Shown in pieces: positions 1 through 4,942 of a DNA stretch of 5,203 nucleotides. The stretch lies in assembly GCA_025454125.1 (NCBI GenBank), contig JALOPA010000213.1, forward strand, positions 1 through 5,203. Direction: 5' to 3'. Position 1 is the first letter of the stretch. Each line of letters starts with the position of its first letter. This stretch comes from Thermodesulfobacteriota bacterium (GTDB taxonomy: Bacteria > Desulfobacterota > DSM-4660 > Desulfatiglandales > HGW-15). Position numbers and translations under genes: made by a program. The notes beneath the pieces were generated by a model. It was not told the DNA's origin and searched no databases. It saw only the letters and a list, made by a program, of their open reading frames with translations.

Positions 1-170
1 AAGGTACACGGGGTACAGTAAAACAAAGAAGATGCGGGGTGCGGGGTATAATACCCGGGAAAGTTTTCCGGAGAGTCAGGAGGAAAAACGTCCTGTCCGC
101 AGGAAAAGTAGAACGCCATCAACGAGATGAGGAGGCCGTTTCTGAAGAGCTGCTTCTTGCATTTGCTCAT
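1..170 (-). CDS. Partial small ORF, possible lipoprotein or secreted protein (C-terminus outside window)
   Basis: An ATG at 170-168 opens a frame with no stop for 56 codons to the window edge. In-frame stop TAA at 203-201 bounds it upstream, so it lies wholly after the DUF202 gene, 25 nt from its stop and on the same strand. The N-terminus looks like an export signal: a basic stretch (K3, K5, K6, R10), a hydrophobic core about residues 12-23 (GLLISLMAFYFS), then C24 followed by GQD, which resembles a lipoprotein processing cysteine. The residues before it (Y21 F22 S23) fit the lipobox only loosely, so cleavage by signal peptidase II is a guess. After that comes a Pro-rich, aromatic stretch (PPDSPENFPGYYTPHP), as in a flexible tether. 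No clear Shine-Dalgarno is present. Codons in the first half favour G/C at third positions; the last 15 or so, with two cysteines, look less protein-like. I do not recognise a family. Confidence 0.45.
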   Translation of the reverse strand, partial: MSKCKKQLFRNGLLISLMAFYFSCGQDVFPPDSPENFPGYYTPHPASSLFYCTPCT

Positions 171-195
171 GGCCGCAATCCAGATCGCTCGCAAG

Positions 196-567
196 TCACT
201 TTAGTTCGATAAGAAGGTAGATGGCAACGAGAATACCCAGAACCCCCAGCATGAGGTTAGCCACCACGCCGAGGTGCAACCAGTAGCCCTCCGGGATCTC
301 CTGTTTTTTGAGTGTCTTTAGCACCCGGAGGAATTGGAACGTGGACACAACGGAAAGCGCTACGCCAAAGAGGATAAAAAGGAGACCAATCCAAAAAGAA
401 ATTCCTCTCCCGATGAATTCCCCGCCTTTGGGGAGCATCAGATTGGCGAGAAGGCCGAACCGTTCAACCACGAAACCGAACACCATCACCGTGATGCTGG
501 TTCGGCTCCACGCGAGTAAGGTGCGCTCTGCGGCGAAAAACACCCTGGGGTCGTTCAAATCAGACAT
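196..567 (-). CDS. DUF202 / YidH-family inner-membrane protein
   Basis: A 123-residue protein with the DUF202 layout: a short cytoplasmic N-terminus, then three predicted membrane helices at about 21-42, 56-80 and 98-120. The family signature is plain at residues 11-24 (FAAERTLLAWSRTS), where the charged A-E-R and the R-T pair precede helix 1. The second and third helices are joined by a basic loop (RVLKTLKKQE, 81-90). Length is normal for single-domain members; the same domain occurs at the end of yeast VTC vacuolar proteins, but bacterial members have no firm biochemical role. The start is supported by GAGG at 576-573, 5 nt before the ATG. It sits 43 nt after the metallopeptidase gene and 25 nt before the unlisted ORF, so it is probably the third gene of a leftward operon. 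Family assignment is secure; function is unknown. Confidence 0.88.
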   Translation of the reverse strand: MSDLNDPRVFFAAERTLLAWSRTSITVMVFGFVVERFGLLANLMLPKGGEFIGRGISFWIGLLFILFGVALSVVSTFQFLRVLKTLKKQEIPEGYWLHLGVVANLMLGVLGILVAIYLLIELK

Positions 568-610
568 GGTTTCCTCGCTCGCGCAAAAGACGGAAACAAG
601 GCCTCTCTCT

Positions 611-985
611 TCACGAATAGCCGAGCTCTTCGAGCCTCTCCTCGTCGATTCCGAAATAGTGCGCTATTTCGTGCACCACGGTCAGCTCGATTTCCTCTTC
701 CAGTTCCTCGACGGTCCGGCACATTTCCTCAAGAGGCTCCTGGAAGACGAAAATGGTGTCCGAGTAGAGAGGAGGATCGGTCACGGACTGCTCCACGAGA
801 GGGATGCCTGAAAAGAAACCCAGAAGCTCCTCACCCGGCGGGACCTCCATCTCCTCCAGCATCTCCCGGGAGGGTCTCTTGCGGACGGTGATCAGCACAT
901 TGTCCAGGTGCTGCCGTAGCTCCTCGGGGATGCGGCGAATCGCCCTTTTCACAATCCGGTCGAACTCTTTGTCGCTAAGTTTCAT
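611..985 (-). CDS. Small zincin-like metallopeptidase family protein (HExxH)
   Basis: A 124-residue soluble protein matching the compact zincin family of bacterial 'metallopeptidase family proteins' (Pfam Zincin_1, formerly DUF1025). Residues 1-40 form a basic helical region (FDRIVKRAIRRIPEELRQHLDNV). Residues 55-63 carry the family's LLGxxxGxPL pattern (LLGFFSGIP, then LVEQ), and 76-90 a strand plus short helix. The zinc motif is H105-E106-I-A-H109, followed by FGIDEERLEELG; H105 and H109 should bind Zn, E106 should be the catalytic base, and an acidic residue in D114-E116 is a candidate third ligand. No signal peptide is seen, so it is likely cytoplasmic. Substrates of this family are not established. 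The ATG lies 12 nt after the GNAT stop with no clear Shine-Dalgarno, which suggests translational coupling. The acidic helix at 84-100 (EEMCRTVEELEEEIE) is normal in this family. Confidence 0.88.
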   Translation of the reverse strand: MKLSDKEFDRIVKRAIRRIPEELRQHLDNVLITVRKRPSREMLEEMEVPPGEELLGFFSGIPLVEQSVTDPPLYSDTIFVFQEPLEEMCRTVEELEEEIELTVVHEIAHYFGIDEERLEELGYS

Positions 986-997
986 GGGTTCGAAGCT

Positions 998-1513
998 TTA
1001 TCCGTCAGTCACCTCGGAAAAAACCTTCACATATCTGACTGTTCCCGGCACCTTGGGAAGGCCGTCAAGTCTCAATTCCAGCACCATGAAAGGATCGTCT
1101 ACGCCATATTCGTTGCCCAAACCGAACAAGCTGGCACGGCGAAAGCCGAACCTCTGATAGTACTCCGGCTCCCCGAGGACCACGATGAACGAGTAACCGC
1201 CACGCCGGCACTCCTCAATCCCTCCGGTGATCAACATCTCTCCAATACCAATTCCTTGCCATTCGGGCAGGACCGCGACCGGACCGAGCCCCAGGCCTTG
1301 AATTGCAGGGGTCTTCGGCTCAACGGAAACCGGGCTGAAAGCGATATGCCCCACCACACCGTCCGTCACCTCCGCAATCAGCGAGAGAGCCAGCTTCCTG
1401 TCTTCGCGCAACCGATCGACCAAGCGCGCCTCCGCTTCCGTTGGAAATGCGGATTGATGGATCGAATGGATCCCTTCAAGATCGGCAGGTTCTTCTGAGC
1501 GAATGGTGACCAT
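998..1513 (-). CDS. GNAT-family N-acetyltransferase (YhbS-like)
   Basis: A 171-residue single-domain GNAT protein, expected to transfer acetyl from acetyl-CoA to an amine on an unknown substrate in the cytosol. The N-terminus (IRSEEPADLEGIHSIHQSAF) is the usual GNAT strand 1/helix 1, and EAEARLVDRLR at 26-36 is typical of the YhbS-like COG3153 group. Motif A, the acetyl-CoA pyrophosphate loop, is at about 75-95: LGLGPVAVLPEWQGIGIG, with Q86-G87-I-G89-I-G91. The motif B region holds VVLGEPEYYQRFGF (111-124), also diagnostic of this group. I chose the ATG at 1513-1511 because homologues start close to the IR-x-E strand. An in-frame GTG at 1537-1535 would add eight residues (MEGAGTPI). Neither start has an ideal ribosome site: AAGGAG lies about 14 nt before the ATG, and inside the GTG version. 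It is the first gene of the leftward run, divergent from the OsmC gene. Confidence 0.87.
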   Translation of the reverse strand: MVTIRSEEPADLEGIHSIHQSAFPTEAEARLVDRLREDRKLALSLIAEVTDGVVGHIAFSPVSVEPKTPAIQGLGLGPVAVLPEWQGIGIGEMLITGGIEECRRGGYSFIVVLGEPEYYQRFGFRRASLFGLGNEYGVDDPFMVLELRLDGLPKVPGTVRYVKVFSEVTDG

Positions 1514-1521
1514 GATCGGCG

Positions 1522-1581
1522 TTCCGGCTCCTTCCACAAGCGTTGTTTACTTTCCGGCTCCGCTCCCTCTTGTATTTTACT
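1522..1581. repeat. Degenerate 30-bp tandem duplication in the divergent intergenic region
   Basis: TTCCGGCTCC occurs at 1522-1531 and again at 1552-1561. TTTACT occurs at 1546-1551 and again at 1576-1581. Both pairs are offset by exactly 30 bp, and aligning 1522-1551 with 1552-1581 gives about 20 of 30 identical bases. A third, further decayed start (CGGC at 1583-1586 after TTTACTT) may follow. On the minus strand the first pair reads GGAGCCGGAA, so it duplicates the only ribosome-site-like sequence ahead of the GNAT gene, 20 nt before its GTG and 14 nt before its ATG. It looks like an old local duplication; a regulatory role is only inferred. Confidence 0.5.
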
Positions 1582-1598
1582 TCGGCAAGGAGTAAGAA
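1570..1598 (+). promoter_or_regulatory. Weak candidate promoter for the OsmC gene
   Basis: TTGTAT (1570-1575) and TAAGAA (1593-1598) are separated by 17 nt, but each matches the sigma70 consensus at only 3 of 6 bases. It is the best plus-strand pair I could find before the OsmC start at 1628. Because the gene is divergent from its left neighbour, a promoter must exist somewhere in 1514-1627. It may need an activator or another sigma factor. The pair overlaps the inverted repeat. Confidence 0.2.
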
Positions 1599-1603
1599 GT
1601 AAA
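1574..1603 (-). promoter_or_regulatory. Candidate promoter for the leftward GNAT-metallopeptidase-DUF202 run
   Basis: Read on the minus strand, TTTACT (plus 1603-1598, 4 of 6 bases of TTGACA) is followed after 18 nt by TAAAAT (plus 1579-1574, 5 of 6 of TATAAT). Transcription would start near 1567 and leave a leader of roughly 50 nt before the ATG at 1513. An alternative -35, TTGATT at 1607-1602, would sit too far from this -10. The two elements coincide with the arms of the inverted repeat at 1576-1603, so any protein bound there would be expected to block this promoter. Confidence 0.4.
1576..1603. promoter_or_regulatory. Operator-like perfect inverted repeat between divergent genes
   Basis: TTTACTTC (1576-1583) and GAAGTAAA (1596-1603) are exact 8-bp reverse complements separated by 12 bp, giving a 28-bp dyad centred near 1589.5. 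Half-site centres are 20 bp apart, about two helical turns, which suits a dimeric repressor touching one DNA face. A further half-site-like TTTACTT lies at 1546-1552. The dyad sits over the proposed leftward promoter and just ahead of the OsmC gene, so it could control both directions. No regulator gene lies in the window and I cannot name the protein family. As RNA it would form only an AU-rich hairpin. Confidence 0.45.
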
Positions 1604-1627
1604 TCAAATCCACAGCAGGAAACGGAT

Positions 1628-2038
1628 ATGACCATCAAGGCAAAGCTGGAATGGAAAGAAAAAATGCAGTTTATCGGCCAGGCAGGCAACAGCCCCTGCG
1701 TCACGTTGGACAATCCTGACGGAAAAACAGGTCCGACTCCAATGGAAATGGTTCTTATGGGAATCGCAGGCTGTACCGCCATGGACGTCATCTCCATCAT
1801 GAAAAAGAAGCGTGCCGACGTGACCGGGTTTCAAGTCAACATCACCGGTGAGCGGGCAGACGACCACCCCAAGCGCTACACCAAGGTCCTCCTCGAATAC
1901 GTGCTCGAAGGAAAAGGGCTCTCCCCAAAGGACGTAGAGCGATCCATCCAACTTTCTGTGACCAAATACTGCAGCGCGATCGGTTCCGTGAGCGCCCCTG
2001 TTGAGACGTGCTACCGGATCGAGGAGAAGGACGGGTAA
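1628..2038 (+). CDS. OsmC family protein (YhfA-like)
   Basis: A 136-residue cytosolic protein of the OsmC/Ohr superfamily. Members with two conserved cysteines can reduce organic or lipid hydroperoxides through a thiol-disulfide cycle, though the YhfA-like branch has no firm substrate. The sequence shows the N-terminal beta region (1-30), the TGPTPMEMVLMGIAGCTAMD segment (34-53) with peroxidatic-type C49, the KKKRADVTGFQVNITGER strand region (59-76) characteristic of this branch, and VTKYCSAIGSV (111-121) with C115 as the second conserved cysteine. Two further cysteines, C24 and C128, lie outside these motifs. Length is normal. The start follows AGGA at 1617-1620, 7 nt before the ATG. It is the first rightward gene, divergent from the GNAT gene, and 75 nt before the best pncB start with no clear promoter in between, so co-transcription with pncB is possible. 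Confidence 0.92.
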   Translation: MTIKAKLEWKEKMQFIGQAGNSPCVTLDNPDGKTGPTPMEMVLMGIAGCTAMDVISIMKKKRADVTGFQVNITGERADDHPKRYTKVLLEYVLEGKGLSPKDVERSIQLSVTKYCSAIGSVSAPVETCYRIEEKDG

Positions 2039-2072
2039 GCACAAGGGATGGACGCACCGCCCTTTGCCGTCA

Positions 2073-2087
2073 TGCGCTAGATGCGCA
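2073..2087 (+). other. Small hairpin in the osmC-pncB gap
   Basis: TGCGC (2073-2077) and GCGCA (2083-2087) pair perfectly around the 5-nt loop TAGAT. ATGCGC is also directly repeated at 2072-2077 and 2081-2086. No T-tract follows, so it is not an intrinsic terminator. It lies 26 nt before the chosen pncB start and covers the alternative upstream ATG at 2081, which it would bury. A role in messenger processing or translation is only a possibility. Confidence 0.25.
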
Positions 2088-2100
2088 GGGGACCCACAAA

Positions 2101-2116
2101 GAGGGTACAGACTATG
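2101..2116 (+). promoter_or_regulatory. Ribosome binding site that decides the pncB start
   Basis: GAGGG at 2101-2105 is followed after 8 nt by ATG at 2114-2116. The in-frame ATG at 2081 has no purine-rich sequence ahead of it (CCGTCATGCGCTAG) and adds only eleven residues with no family resemblance (MRRGPTKRVQT). The downstream ATG is therefore preferred. Confidence 0.65.
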
Positions 2117-3691
2117 GGCCCAAAATTCAGAGATCCATCGACCGGGAAATCGTTCGATAAGATCGAGCTGTTTGATGAGGATCACGGTCTTGATCTGGGA
2201 ACCGTGGATGGGGAGACCGCTCTCAAGGGACTCAAGTGCGGCAACCACACGCTGGACACGGATCTCTACGAACTCACCATGGTGGCCGGTTACCTTGTTT
2301 CGAGCAAGAGCAGACAAAAAGCCTGCTTCGATCTCTATTATCGGCAGAATCCCGACGGAGGAGGCTTCTGCGTCTTTGCCGGCCTGGAAAGCGTCATTCA
2401 GTATGTGAATTCCCTCAAGATTTACCCGGATGATCTGGATTACCTCGAGAGTCTCGGCATCTTCTCAAAAGAAGCTTTGACGGAACTCTCCAAAGGCATC
2501 CGGTTCACCGGCGACATATGGGCCGTTCCCGAGGGCACGGTGGTCTTCCCCAACGAGCCTCTGATCCGGGTGGTGGGGCCGATTGCAGAAGCTCAAATTC
2601 TCGAAACCACCCTGCTGGCTACGGTCGGGCACCAAACGCTCATTGCCACCAAAGCCGCCCGCCTCAAAACAGCCACAAAAGGCGCGCCGGTCATAGACTT
2701 CGGCACCCGGCGGGCCCACGGTGTTGAAGCGGCTCTCTACGGGGCCAGGGCCGCCTACATCGGCGGGTGTGAAGCGACCTCCAATGTGAGAGCAGGCAAA
2801 CTCTTCGGCATCCCGATCCGAGGGACCCACGCCCACAGCTGGGTGGAGAGTTTCGACACCGAAATCGAATCCTTTCGGACCTTCGCGCGGATTTTCCCCG
2901 ACAACTGCGTCTTCCTGGTAGACACCTATGATGTGGTGGAGGGCGTGAACCACGCGATCCGTGTTGCAGAGGAGATGCGAGCGGCCGGAAAGGCCCTGAG
3001 AGGCATCCGAATCGACAGCGGGGACCTGGCGTATTACTCCAAGGTGGCCCGAAGCAAGCTCGACGAAGCGGGTTTTTCCGAAGTGAAGATCCTGGCCAGC
3101 AGTGACCTCGACGAATGGCTCATCGAGAGCCTCAGAGACCAGGGCGCACGAATCGACATCTGGTGTGTGGGCACCAAGCTGATGACCTCCTATCAGACCC
3201 CGGCGCTTGGAGTGGTTTACAAGCTCATGGCCGCAGGTTACGGTAGAGACAAGCTTGTTCCAAAGATCAAGATTTCGCAGAACCCGGAAAAGGTGACCAA
3301 CCCTGGAATGAAGAAAATCGTGCGCTTTTACAACTCCCGAGGGTTCATGATGGGAGACCTTCTCACGGACGTGGAGGAACCTCTCCCCTCCGGGACTCCG
3401 GTCGTCGCTCATCACCCCATGTATGACTACATGAAGAAAACCTATCGGCCGCCCTACGCAGCCAGGGAGATCATGGTGCCGATCTTCAAGGACGGCCGGC
3501 AGGTTTACGAGCCTCCGTCGCTTCAGGAGGTGCGGCAGCACGCGGCAAAGGAAATCGAGAGTCTGGAAAACGAAACCAAGCGGTTCACGAATCCCCACCT
3601 CTACAAGGTCTCCCTTTCCGACAGGCTCCACCACATCAAAAAGGATCTCCTCCTCTGGCACCACGAAAACGCCTCAAACGGCAGAACGTGA
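2114..3691 (+). CDS. pncB: Nicotinate phosphoribosyltransferase
   Basis: A 525-residue cytosolic enzyme (536 if started at 2081) that joins nicotinate and PRPP, usually with ATP hydrolysis, to make nicotinate mononucleotide in the Preiss-Handler NAD salvage route. Family landmarks in order: TDLYELTMVAGY (49-60), the N-terminal nicotinate phosphoribosyltransferase signature; VGHQTLIATKAARL (171-184); DFGTRRAHG (195-203), the substrate-site FGxRR motif; RGTHAHSWVESF (236-247), where H241 of the AHS triad matches the histidine phosphorylated in characterised enzymes; FLVDTYD (267-273); RIDSGDLAYYS (299-309), phosphate binding; and the glycine-bearing WCVGTKLMTS (350-359). The order and spacing suit the long bacterial/eukaryotic-like subfamily. 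About 44 acidic residues precede the first conserved motif (rich in D/E at 16-34), making it longer than many homologues. The MFS gene begins 13 nt after the stop, suggesting co-transcription. I see no broken motif. Confidence 0.95.
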   Translation: MGPKFRDPSTGKSFDKIELFDEDHGLDLGTVDGETALKGLKCGNHTLDTDLYELTMVAGYLVSSKSRQKACFDLYYRQNPDGGGFCVFAGLESVIQYVNSLKIYPDDLDYLESLGIFSKEALTELSKGIRFTGDIWAVPEGTVVFPNEPLIRVVGPIAEAQILETTLLATVGHQTLIATKAARLKTATKGAPVIDFGTRRAHGVEAALYGARAAYIGGCEATSNVRAGKLFGIPIRGTHAHSWVESFDTEIESFRTFARIFPDNCVFLVDTYDVVEGVNHAIRVAEEMRAAGKALRGIRIDSGDLAYYSKVARSKLDEAGFSEVKILASSDLDEWLIESLRDQGARIDIWCVGTKLMTSYQTPALGVVYKLMAAGYGRDKLVPKIKISQNPEKVTNPGMKKIVRFYNSRGFMMGDLLTDVEEPLPSGTPVVAHHPMYDYMKKTYRPPYAAREIMVPIFKDGRQVYEPPSLQEVRQHAAKEIESLENETKRFTNPHLYKVSLSDRLHHIKKDLLLWHHENASNGRT

Positions 3692-3704
3692 CTAGGGCCC
3701 CTTC

Positions 3705-4841
3705 ATGAACATTCTCTTTCTCCTTCTTTTTTGGAGCCTTTGGTTCCTCAATTTTTCCACGCGAACGGTCCTTTCCCCTCTTCTGCCCGTTTTCGAAGAA
3801 AGGCTTCACATCACCCACGCCCTGGCCGGCAGCATCTTTCTTTTCCTCGCCGTAGGCTACACCCTCTCCCTGCTGATCTCGAACTGGACCACTCCCCGCG
3901 TCGGTTTCAAGAAGTCCATTGTCGCCGGATTTGTTATCCTCATCGGAGGCCTTCTCTCGCTCTTGTTCACGAGCACCTATTGGGGGCTCGGTGCTGTGGC
4001 CTTTGTTCTTGGGTTCGGGGGAGGCTTGTACCTTCCCTGTGCTCTACCCCTGCTCACGTCAACGATTCATCCGGACAAGTGGGGCAAGGCCATCGCCTTT
4101 CATGAAACGGCTGCCAGTTTCAGCCTCCTGGTCATTCCTCTCCTTGCCGCTGCGGCTCTGCGCTTTTTCGATTGGACCGTCCTGGTCGCAGCCCTGAGCG
4201 GGCTTTGTCTGGTGGCGACGATTGTCTTTCTTGTCCGGTCCCCGGACCCCAGGCCCAAGGAAGAGGAGAAATCCCCCTTTTCGCACGTTTTCCGGCGCAG
4301 GGAATTCTGGATCATGGCCTCTCTCTGGTGCTTTGCTGCGTCAGGCGGCCTAGGCCTTTTCAACCTCATTCCCCTCTTCCTCGTCAACGAGAAAGGCCTC
4401 TCCATTGATCTCGCCAACTCGGTTTTCGGAGTTTCGCGAGTCGGAGGCCTGATCGTCACTTTTCTTGCAGGTTTTCTCATCGACCGGATCGGAGTCAAGA
4501 GAGTCGTGCTCCTTTCCTTGCTGATCTCCGGTTTTTCCATCACCGGGATTGCCCTGGCGCAGTCCTTTCCTCTTCTGGTTGCCATGCTGGCTCTTCAGGC
4601 GACTTTCATGCCTGTGTTCTTTCCTGCGGCCCTGGTCGCCATTTCCAAGCTGACCCGATTGGGCGACCGGAGCGCCTTTGCCGGAGCGACGGTGGCCGTA
4701 GGAATCGTTTTCGGCACCGGGATCACGCCCACGCTCCTCGGCACGGTGGCCGATGCCTGGAGTTTTCAGGCAGGCATGCTGGTCCAGGGTCTTTTGACCA
4801 TGGCGGTCTGTTACCTGCTAAAATTCCTGCGAGGGCTCTAA
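3705..4841 (+). CDS. Major facilitator superfamily transporter
   Basis: A 378-residue inner-membrane carrier with about twelve predicted helices: roughly 2-27, 38-60, 71-90, 94-116, 133-153, 156-177, then a charged central loop (SPDPRPKEEEKSPFSHVFRRRE, split at about 179-200), then 201-227, 236-260, 265-287, 288-315, 324-346 and 352-375. The MFS loop motif is complete in the second half, between helices 8 and 9 (G256, D260, R261, G263, K265). In the first half it is degenerate: PRVGFKK (64-70) keeps R, G and K, but the aspartate position is threonine. Short loops and length point to the compact 12-helix class. The ATG follows a weak AGGG at 3694-3697, and the gap to pncB is only 13 nt, so translation is probably coupled. 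Substrate is unknown. A niacin-related compound is a context-based guess; a generic efflux carrier is equally possible. Confidence 0.9.
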   Translation: MNILFLLLFWSLWFLNFSTRTVLSPLLPVFEERLHITHALAGSIFLFLAVGYTLSLLISNWTTPRVGFKKSIVAGFVILIGGLLSLLFTSTYWGLGAVAFVLGFGGGLYLPCALPLLTSTIHPDKWGKAIAFHETAASFSLLVIPLLAAAALRFFDWTVLVAALSGLCLVATIVFLVRSPDPRPKEEEKSPFSHVFRRREFWIMASLWCFAASGGLGLFNLIPLFLVNEKGLSIDLANSVFGVSRVGGLIVTFLAGFLIDRIGVKRVVLLSLLISGFSITGIALAQSFPLLVAMLALQATFMPVFFPAALVAISKLTRLGDRSAFAGATVAVGIVFGTGITPTLLGTVADAWSFQAGMLVQGLLTMAVCYLLKFLRGL

Positions 4842-4849
4842 GGAGAGCT
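4834..4849 (+). terminator. Weak hairpin at the MFS stop codon, poor terminator candidate
   Basis: GCTCT (4835-4839) and AGAGC (4844-4848) form a 5-bp stem with loop AAGG, extended by one G-T pair at 4834/4849. It overlaps the TAA stop at 4839-4841. The following bases (AAACCCCTTGC) contain no T-run, so intrinsic termination is unlikely. The upstream transcript may read through into glnS or end by Rho. Confidence 0.15.
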
Positions 4850-4856
4850 AAACCCC

Positions 4857-4884
4857 TTGCAAACCCCATCACGGCTTCTATAAT
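4857..4884 (+). promoter_or_regulatory. Sigma70-like promoter of glnS
   Basis: TTGCAA (4857-4862, 4 of 6 bases of TTGACA) and a perfect TATAAT (4879-4884) are separated by 16 nt. Transcription would begin near 4891, leaving a leader of about 50 nt before the ATG. It is the best promoter in the window and lies just after the MFS stop, so glnS is probably expressed independently of the pncB run. A possible 5-bp pairing, AGGCT (4885-4889) with AGCCT (4909-4913), is too weak to call a leader structure. Confidence 0.65.
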
Positions 4885-4942
4885 AGGCTCTATTTCAGGG
4901 ATTTCATAAGCCTGATGCAACGTAAAAAGGAGTGGCCATCCC

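Noticed and set aside
47..52. TATAAT on the plus strand near the left edge
   Set aside because: No -35-like hexamer lies 15-19 bp upstream, and it would transcribe antisense to the leftward genes. It is part of the GGGTAT-A-ATACCC palindrome.
32..130. 32-codon plus-strand frame starting at ATG 32
   Set aside because: There is no ribosome site, its composition is Arg/Ser-rich, and it is opposite the better-looking signal-bearing frame.
308..811. 167-codon plus-strand frame over the DUF202 and metallopeptidase genes
   Set aside because: Both opposite-strand genes carry clear signatures (AERTLLAWSRT and HEIAH); this frame spans the gap between them and shows only basic, low-complexity sequence.
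2081..2113. Upstream ATG at 2081 as the pncB start
   Set aside because: It has no ribosome binding sequence and lies in a hairpin; the ATG at 2114 has GAGGG at 8 nt spacing.
1604..2317. 237-codon minus-strand frame over the OsmC gene and pncB start
   Set aside because: It is the shadow of two well-supported plus-strand genes, spans their intergenic gap, and has a low-complexity, His- and Gly-rich translation without family features.
2465..3664. 399-codon open frame antisense to pncB on the minus strand
   Set aside because: It lies fully opposite a gene with intact family motifs. Its translation shows no recognisable domain, and long antisense frames are expected opposite GC-rich codons.
4885..4942. 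Riboswitch or T-box-like leader before glnS
   Set aside because: The leader is only about 50 nt with one weak 5-bp pairing, and it has none of the conserved boxes or a terminator hairpin.
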